The notes beneath the pieces are model-generated. The model saw nothing but the letters and a program-made list of their open reading frames with translations. It searched no databases and had not been told where the DNA came from. Positions 1-3,920 of a stretch of 7,687 nt of DNA are shown here, piece by piece. Both the position numbers and the translations under genes were made by a program. Numbering within the stretch: position 1 is the stretch's first letter; the number at the start of each line of letters is the position of its first letter. The DNA is from an uncultured Parabacteroides sp. GTDB taxonomy: Bacteria; Bacteroidota; Bacteroidia; Bacteroidales; Tannerellaceae. The stretch covers positions 1 to 7,687 of the forward strand of contig URGO01000147.1 in assembly GCA_900547435.1 (NCBI GenBank), written 5' to 3'.

Positions 1-2
1 CG

Positions 3-35
3 AGTAGCTTTGCGAAGAGCGAAAGCAGGAATTAA
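3..35 (+). CDS. Possible C-terminal tail of a plus-strand gene (partial)
   Basis: Frame 3 is open from the window edge to a TAA at 33-35 and would encode the tail SSFAKSESRN. The stop falls six bases before a strong hairpin terminator, and nrdG converges from the other side, so a plus-strand gene ending here fits the layout. Only about ten codons are visible, so the product cannot be identified. Frame 1 is also open, but it runs through the terminator to a TAA at 94-96, which is less likely. The sequence left of the window would decide this. Confidence 0.3.
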   Translation, partial: SSFAKSESRN

Positions 36-40
36 AAAGG

Positions 41-77
41 AAAGCCTCGCAGACATGGTGTTCGCGAGGCTTTTTTT
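41..77. terminator. Bidirectional intrinsic terminator
   Basis: A perfect 10-bp inverted repeat (AAAGCCTCGC at 41-50, GCGAGGCTTT at 64-73) encloses a 13-nt loop. A T-run at 71-77 follows on the plus strand. The A-rich stretch 34-43 gives a U-run when read on the minus strand. It therefore can end both a plus-strand gene entering from the left and the minus-strand nrdD-nrdG transcript, whose last stop codon is at 120-122. Position and structure agree; activity is inferred. Confidence 0.85.
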
Positions 78-119
78 GAAACAACTGCGAGGTTAATATG
101 ACGAAAAATATGAGAAATT

Positions 120-644
120 TTAGGGCATGAAACTTTCTCGGCAAAACTCACTTTCCGGCTGATACAAACAGATTTTACCTTTTTTCAAGGATTGTTGTAC
201 GTCAATCAGGCGCTGGTTGGAGCTTCCTCGGAATAATAAATCCGAATCTTTCAATGCTTCCATGAAACGCCCGTCCACCAGAACATCGACCCATCGGAGC
301 AAATCCGCTTGTTCGGGGCGTTTCAGTAAATTTTCGTACCGGAATCCCGTATAGCACCAGATGTTTTTCGAGCTATTCGCCTTTATTTTTTGAGCCAGTT
401 CCGCAAATCCGTCAGCCTGAAACATGGGATCACCTCCGGAAAAGGTTACATTGGCAAATTCATCTTCCAGTATATACGCCAGAATTTCATCTGTTTCCAT
501 CATTTTTCCGTTATGGATATTCCACGATTCGGGATTATGGCATCCCGGACAAGCATTCGGGCATCCGGCACAATAAATAGCCGTCCGGAAGCCCGGTCCG
601 TCTACGGTGGTATCTTCTACTATATTTAATATGGATAACTTCAT
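120..644 (-). CDS. nrdG: Anaerobic ribonucleoside-triphosphate reductase activating protein (radical SAM)
   Basis: NrdG is the cytosolic radical-SAM activase that cleaves S-adenosylmethionine with a [4Fe-4S] cluster and generates the glycyl radical on NrdD. In this 174-residue protein the cluster motif CxxxCxxC is C28, C32 and C35 (CPNACPGC), inside a GPGFRT...CHNPESW context typical of NrdG. The SAM-binding GGDP motif is at 70-73. Further family signatures are WCYTGF (96-101), VDVLVDGRF (119-127) and FRGSSNQRLIDV (138-149). It is somewhat longer than E. coli NrdG (about 154 residues); the extra length includes a C-terminal tail with C159 and C168. Extra cysteines C25 and C97 are also present. 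The ATG at 642-644 is preceded by an A-rich leader without a Shine-Dalgarno, usual in Bacteroidetes. It starts 43 bp after the nrdD stop, so the two genes are almost certainly co-transcribed. Assignment is very secure. Confidence 0.96.
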   Translation of the reverse strand: MKLSILNIVEDTTVDGPGFRTAIYCAGCPNACPGCHNPESWNIHNGKMMETDEILAYILEDEFANVTFSGGDPMFQADGFAELAQKIKANSSKNIWCYTGFRYENLLKRPEQADLLRWVDVLVDGRFMEALKDSDLLFRGSSNQRLIDVQQSLKKGKICLYQPESEFCRESFMP

Positions 645-687
645 TTTAGTTTTTATTTTTGTGAGTCCAATTTACCAACTCATAAAT

Positions 688-2895
688 TTATTCATGTGTT
701 ACCCGATCATGCAATTCCGCTAATTTCGCCTGGTTCCACCGGTCAGTTGTTCCTACCAGATATCCGGTAATGCGCTGGAGTTTATCAATATGTAGACTTT
801 CGCACTTCGGGCAAACCGTCAAGTCGGCCTCGGCATTCTCGTATCCGCAATCTAAACAACGGTTCCGATTGTGATTTACCGATCCATATCCGATATTATA
901 TTTATCCATCATATCGACCACCTGCATGATAGCCTCCGGGTTATGCGTGGCATCTCCGTCAATTTCTACATAAAAAATATGCCCTCCGCGCGTAAGCTCA
1001 TGATAAGGAGCTTCCACTTCCGCCTTATGCCGGGCGCTACATTTATAATATACCGGTACGTGATTGGAATTGGTATAATATTCCCGGTCGGTAACTCCGG
1101 GTATGCATCCGAACTCCTTGTGATCCTTTCGGGTGAATTTACCCGCCAGGCCTTCGGCCGGTGTCGCCAGGACACTATAATTATGATTATATCGTTCAGA
1201 AAAATCATTGACCCGGTCGCGCATATAGGAAACGATTTTCAATCCTAACTCTTGTGCCGAGGCATCCTCTCCGTGATGTTTCCCGACCAAGGCGACCAGA
1301 CATTCCGCCAGTCCGATGAATCCGATGCCTAATGTCCCCTGATTGATAACCGAGGCTATCGTGTCGGTAGGTTTCAAGTGTTCGCATCCCAACCAGAGGG
1401 AAGACATCAACAAGGGGAATTGCTTCGCGAATGCCGTCTTTTGAAACTCGAACCGCTCATGTAATTGACGGGCGGCAATCTCCAGCATGTGGTCCAATTT
1501 GGAGAAAAACAGGGCGATACGCTCCTCCCGACTCTTTACATCCCGGCATTCGATGGCCAAACGCACGATATTAATGGTAGAAAACGAAAGATTCCCACGC
1601 CCGATGGAGGTCTTCGGACCGAAACGATTCTCGAACACCCGGGTGCGGCATCCCATCGTAGCCACTTCATGCAGATAACGCTCCGGGTCATCCTCCCGCC
1701 ATTCTTCACTTCGGTTGAATGTCGCGTCCAAGTTCAGAAAATTCGGGAAGAAACGACGAGCCGTCACTTGGCAGGCCAACCGGTAAAGATCATAATTGCG
1801 GTCGGTCGGCAAATAACTCACCCCGCGTTTTTTCTTCCAAATCTGAATTGGAAAGATAGCCGTCTCACCATTCCCCACACCCCGATAGGTGCTCTTCAGA
1901 AGTTCACGGATCACGCAACGCCCTTCGGCCGAGGTGTCCGTTCCGTAATTAATCGAACTGAACACCACCTGATTCCCTCCGCGCGAATGAATCGTGTTCA
2001 TATTATGAATAAAAGCTTCCATCGACTGATGTACACGAGCCACGGTACGGTTCATCGCATGTTGGATAATCCGCGCCTCTCCAACCAGCCCGTCCAAAGG
2101 CTTTTCCAAATAATCTTCTAAAGGAGTATGATATAGATGTGCGTAGTCCACTCCATTCAATTGTTCCAAGGTCTTCAATTCCTCAATAAAACTATCCCGC
2201 ACGTAGGGAGCCAAATAGAAATCGAATGCCGGAATAGCTTGTCCCCCATGCATCTCATTTTGTGCCGTTTCCAAGGAGATACACCCTAAAATGCTGGCGG
2301 TCTCGATACGTTTTGCCGGGCGCGACTCGCCATGTCCGGCCGAGAACCCATGCTTCAGGATTTTATCCAGCGGATGCTGCACGCAGGTCAGGCTCTTTGT
2401 CGGATAATAATCCTTATCGTGAATGTGCAGGTAATTGTTCTCCACCGCAAGCTGCACCTCTTCGCTAAGCAGATAGTCGTCCACAAAAGGCTTGGTTGTC
2501 TCGCTGGCAAATTTCATCATCATGCCCGCCGGCGTATCGGCATTCATATTGGCATTCTCGCGCGTTACATCATTCGATTTGATATTGATAATCTCCAAAA
2601 AGATATCACGTGTCTTGGCTTTTCGGGCAATGCTCCGCTGGTTCCGGTAGGCGATATATTTCTGGGCCACATCTTTCCGGCTACTCTTCATCAGCTCCAT
2701 TTCTACCGCATCCTGAATGGCTTCAACCGTCATCTGCGGTTGCCCACGGAAAGCAATCCGGTCGGTTATCTGACGAATCAGATGCATATCCTCGCCTATC
2801 TGTGTATGCAACATGGCTTTCCGGATAGCCGTAGCAATCTTCTCTTCGTTGAACCCGACTATGCGCCCGTCTCTTTTGACTACTGTCTGTATCAT
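688..2895 (-). CDS. nrdD: Anaerobic (class III) ribonucleoside-triphosphate reductase, glycyl radical enzyme
   Basis: NrdD reduces ribonucleoside triphosphates to dNTPs in the absence of oxygen, using a glycyl radical installed by NrdG. The 735-residue protein opens with an ATP-cone allosteric domain (about 1-90; VVKRDGRIVGFNEEKI at 5-20). The catalytic barrel follows, with HIHDKDYYP at 157-165. By alignment to T4/E. coli NrdD, the active-site cysteines are probably C171 (SLTCVQ) and C416 (ATMGCRT). The C-terminal zinc site is C680, C683, C695 and C698. It precedes the glycyl-radical motif RITGYL, with the radical at G711. All key residues are present and there is no frameshift or intein. The ATG at 2893-2895 lies about 28 nt downstream of the inferred start site. 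Whether the reductant is formate (as in E. coli and T4) or a thioredoxin-type protein cannot be settled by eye. Lead gene of the nrdD-nrdG operon. Confidence 0.97.
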   Translation of the reverse strand: MIQTVVKRDGRIVGFNEEKIATAIRKAMLHTQIGEDMHLIRQITDRIAFRGQPQMTVEAIQDAVEMELMKSSRKDVAQKYIAYRNQRSIARKAKTRDIFLEIINIKSNDVTRENANMNADTPAGMMMKFASETTKPFVDDYLLSEEVQLAVENNYLHIHDKDYYPTKSLTCVQHPLDKILKHGFSAGHGESRPAKRIETASILGCISLETAQNEMHGGQAIPAFDFYLAPYVRDSFIEELKTLEQLNGVDYAHLYHTPLEDYLEKPLDGLVGEARIIQHAMNRTVARVHQSMEAFIHNMNTIHSRGGNQVVFSSINYGTDTSAEGRCVIRELLKSTYRGVGNGETAIFPIQIWKKKRGVSYLPTDRNYDLYRLACQVTARRFFPNFLNLDATFNRSEEWREDDPERYLHEVATMGCRTRVFENRFGPKTSIGRGNLSFSTINIVRLAIECRDVKSREERIALFFSKLDHMLEIAARQLHERFEFQKTAFAKQFPLLMSSLWLGCEHLKPTDTIASVINQGTLGIGFIGLAECLVALVGKHHGEDASAQELGLKIVSYMRDRVNDFSERYNHNYSVLATPAEGLAGKFTRKDHKEFGCIPGVTDREYYTNSNHVPVYYKCSARHKAEVEAPYHELTRGGHIFYVEIDGDATHNPEAIMQVVDMMDKYNIGYGSVNHNRNRCLDCGYENAEADLTVCPKCESLHIDKLQRITGYLVGTTDRWNQAKLAELHDRVTHE

Positions 2896-2921
2896 GTCTT
2901 GTAAATATTAATTCGTAAAAA

Positions 2922-2934
2922 CTTTGCCGCAAAG
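2922..2934. promoter_or_regulatory. 13-bp palindrome over the nrdD promoter (candidate operator)
   Basis: CTTTGC-C-GCAAAG is a perfect inverted repeat with 6-bp arms around a single base. It covers the end of the predicted nrdD -7 box and the predicted start site, where a bound repressor would block transcription. It does not resemble the usual NrdR box as I know it. The symmetry is directly visible; an operator role is inferred. Confidence 0.35.
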
Positions 2935-2937
2935 ATA
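2930..2937 (-). promoter_or_regulatory. Predicted nrdD-nrdG promoter, -7 element TATCTTTG
   Basis: On the minus strand, TATCTTTG matches the Bacteroidetes sigma-ABfr -7 consensus TAnnTTTG exactly. It would place the transcript start near 2923, giving a leader of about 28 nt before the nrdD ATG. No clear TTTG is visible at the -33 position. A 13-bp palindrome overlaps the downstream half of the box. The box sits in the 12-mer GCCTATCTTTGC, which also occurs on the plus strand at 3136-3147. The match is seen directly; promoter function is inferred. Confidence 0.65.
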
Positions 2938-3044
2938 GGCTTTAAAAATCATAGGTTTTACTTTTTGGAAAACTTTTTCGTATTTAAAAAATGTCAAATA
3001 GTTAATAGTAAAAATGTTATGTTTTAAGTTTGAAAAACTTTTAG

Positions 3045-3060
3045 TTTATCATGTGATAAA
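3045..3060. promoter_or_regulatory. 16-bp palindrome, possible Crp/Fnr-family site
   Basis: TTTATCA-TG-TGATAAA is a perfect inverted repeat with 7-bp arms and a 2-bp centre. Read as TTATC-N4-GATAA, it has the two-fold geometry of Crp/Fnr-family sites (the FNR consensus is TTGAT-N4-ATCAA), though the half-site differs. It lies about 120 bp upstream of the predicted nrdD start and about 80 bp upstream of the array -7 box on the other strand. A role in oxygen or nitrosative control of nrdD would make sense but is inference. In AT-rich DNA a 7-bp palindrome can also arise by chance. Confidence 0.35.
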
Positions 3061-3111
3061 ATATTTTCCCGAATAGGAAATCTCAGTACCTTACTAATCC
3101 TTTGGAAATTT

Positions 3112-3185
3112 ATGCCTATCTTTTCGGGAAAAGATGCCTATCTTTGCCGACGAAGTTAGGCATAAACGCCGACGAACATAGGCAT
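3112..3185. repeat. Four-site array, 22-bp period, two direct then two inverted copies
   Basis: The 8-bp site ATGCCTAT occurs at 3112-3119 and 3134-3141. Its inverted form occurs as TTAGGCAT at 3156-3163 and ATAGGCAT at 3178-3185. The starts are exactly 22 bp apart (3112, 3134, 3156, 3178). The whole array is roughly symmetric about 3148.5. The central 30 bp (3134-3163) is an imperfect palindrome with 12 of 15 base pairs matching. Spacers also repeat: GCCGACGAA at 3146-3154 recurs at 3168-3176, again 22 bp on, and CTTTTC-GG-GAAAAG (3120-3133) is itself a palindrome. Two helical turns per step would put all sites on nearly one face of DNA, as in multi-site operators. An RNA hairpin or a dispersed intergenic repeat are alternatives. 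Confidence 0.6.
3139..3146 (+). promoter_or_regulatory. -7-like element TATCTTTG inside the site array
   Basis: TATCTTTG is an exact TAnnTTTG match on the plus strand and overlaps the end of the second array site. If active, it would start transcription near 3153 and give the HD gene a leader of about 140 nt containing the two inverted sites. The first array site carries a near match (TATCTTTT at 3117-3124). No clear -33 TTTG is visible. It competes with the nearer TAATTTTG box at 3265-3272 as the HD gene promoter. Confidence 0.45.
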
Positions 3186-3264
3186 GAATTTTTTCATTCC
3201 CCATTAGCATTTTAAAAAGCGGAAATAATCCCTTTGAAATGAAGTAACGTTGAAAGGAAAAATG

Positions 3265-3272
3265 TAATTTTG
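3265..3272 (+). promoter_or_regulatory. -7-like element TAATTTTG proximal to the HD gene
   Basis: TAATTTTG matches the TAnnTTTG consensus and would start transcription near 3279, about 13 nt before the ATG at 3292. TTTG occurs at 3233-3236, farther upstream than the usual -33 spacing. The sequence around it is AT-rich, so a chance match is possible. It is the simplest promoter candidate for the HD gene. Confidence 0.4.
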
Positions 3273-3291
3273 TCCTCGAAATTAAAACAAC

Positions 3292-3834
3292 ATGAATCCA
3301 TTAGAAATTATACAAAAATATTATCCGGAGCATTCGGAGGCTTATCATATATTGACCGTCCATAGCCGGAGTGTGGCTGATAAGGCGTTGGAAATAGCCC
3401 GGATGCATCCGGAATTGAACTTAGATTTGACTTTTATCGAGGAGGCGTCCATGTTGCATGACATCGGAATTTTTCGATGCGATGCGCCGGATATCGATTG
3501 TCATGGCGATGCCCCCTATATTTGCCATGGTTATTTAGGCGCAGAGCTGATGCGTGCCGAAGGATTCCCGCGTCATGCCTTGGTGTGTGAGCGGCATACC
3601 GGAACAGGGCTTTCTCTGAAAATGATTGAAGAGCAACATCTTCCGGTACCTCATCGGGATATGCGTCCGGTGTCGATGGAGGAGCAACTCATCTGTTTTG
3701 CGGATAAGTTTTATAGCAAAACTCATTTGGATAAGGAAAAGAAAATCGAGAAAATCCGGAAAAGTTTGTCCAAATACGGGGAAGAGACGCTTGCCCAATT
3801 TGATGTGTGGTATAAGTTCTTTTTAGGGGAATAA
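3292..3834 (+). CDS. HD-domain (HDIG-type) phosphohydrolase-like protein, substrate unknown
   Basis: This 180-residue soluble protein has no signal peptide or membrane segment and consists of a single HD domain. The likely metal ligands are H24 (TVHSRSVADKA), the H56-D57 pair in MLHDIGIF (54-61), H79 (ICHGYLG), H102 (ERHTGTG) and D138 (CFADKFYSK). The order H...HD...H...H...D is that of metal-dependent HD phosphohydrolases. No GYP motif follows, so it is not a classic cyclic-di-GMP phosphodiesterase. The C-terminal region is lysine-rich helical sequence (about 143-160). The start ATG follows an A-rich leader (AAATTAAAACAAC). It is divergent from nrdD, and lptD follows 86 bp downstream, apparently with its own promoter. 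Substrates of such proteins range from nucleotides to phosphate esters. A nucleotide role here is only a guess from the neighbour. The family is secure and the function unknown. Confidence 0.88.
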   Translation: MNPLEIIQKYYPEHSEAYHILTVHSRSVADKALEIARMHPELNLDLTFIEEASMLHDIGIFRCDAPDIDCHGDAPYICHGYLGAELMRAEGFPRHALVCERHTGTGLSLKMIEEQHLPVPHRDMRPVSMEEQLICFADKFYSKTHLDKEKKIEKIRKSLSKYGEETLAQFDVWYKFFLGE

Positions 3835-3857
3835 ATGAATTTTAGGGGAATAAATGA
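3821..3857. repeat. 18-bp tandem duplication across the HD gene stop codon
   Basis: An 18-bp sequence beginning TTTTAGGGGA and ending AATGA occurs perfectly at 3821-3838 and again at 3840-3857, a 19-bp period. The first copy contains the codons Leu-Gly-Glu and the TAA stop of the HD gene (3832-3834). The second copy is noncoding and out of frame. It looks like a recent slippage duplication. It leaves the protein intact and shifts the gene end away from the lptD promoter. Confidence 0.85.
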
Positions 3858-3878
3858 GCAAGACTTGCCTTTTTATTA

Positions 3879-3886
3879 TACCTTTG
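3879..3886 (+). promoter_or_regulatory. Predicted lptD promoter, -7 element TACCTTTG
   Basis: TACCTTTG matches TAnnTTTG exactly and predicts a start near 3893, about 28 nt upstream of the ATG at 3921. The downstream context CTTTGCCGAC (3882-3891) is identical to 3142-3151 in the site array. No clear -33 TTTG is visible at normal spacing. A short leader here favours translation from ATG 3921 rather than from GTG 3906. Confidence 0.55.
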
Positions 3887-3920
3887 CCGACTATAATGGC
3901 ATACGGTGAATTTATACGTA

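Larger units (their letters stand above)
2896..3291. other. Divergent intergenic region between nrdD and the HD-domain gene
   Basis: This 396-bp gene-free stretch separates two divergent genes. Bases 2896-2940 carry the nrdD leader and promoter. Bases 2941-3110 are very AT-rich, with no ORF of note, and include a 16-bp palindrome at 3045-3060. Bases 3112-3185 hold four regularly spaced 8-bp sites overlapping a -7-like box. Bases 3186-3291 contain a small ATGAA-TTTT-TTCAT hairpin (3184-3197) and a TAATTTTG -7-like box close to the HD gene start. I see no tRNA, recognisable riboswitch or insertion sequence here. The length and symmetry suggest regulation beyond a simple pair of promoters, but that is inference. 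Confidence 0.7.

Noticed and set aside
87..92. A third GCGAGG copy downstream of the first terminator that could pair with CCTCGC at 45-50, as in a switch between two folds.
   Set aside because: The pairing with 64-73 is longer, closer and followed by a T-run. No leader gene is present, so an attenuator has no target.
662..682. Small inverted repeat TGAGT/ACTCA in the nrdD-nrdG gap.
   Set aside because: Five-base arms around an 11-base loop with no T-run. It is too weak to be a terminator, and the genes look co-transcribed.
1465..2121. Long plus-strand open frame of about 218 codons inside nrdD.
   Set aside because: It lies wholly opposite a well-conserved gene, resembles no protein family I recognise, and is a typical antisense shadow.
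3120..3133. Perfect palindrome CTTTTC-GG-GAAAAG treated as a separate operator.
   Set aside because: It is the spacer between the first two array sites and is best described as part of that array. The other spacers do not repeat it.
3112..3181. Two short ORFs starting at the ATGs of the first two array sites (15 codons each, ending at TAG 3157-3159 and TAG 3179-3181), plus a 7-codon ORF at 3184-3207.
   Set aside because: The ATGs are simply part of the repeated ATGCCTAT site. The peptides resemble each other only because of the repeat, and no ribosome-binding context or conserved product is evident.
3906..3920. GTG at 3906 as the lptD start, giving five extra residues.
   Set aside because: The ATG at 3921 gives a better signal peptide start (MKYR followed by the hydrophobic core) and better spacing from the predicted transcript start near 3893.
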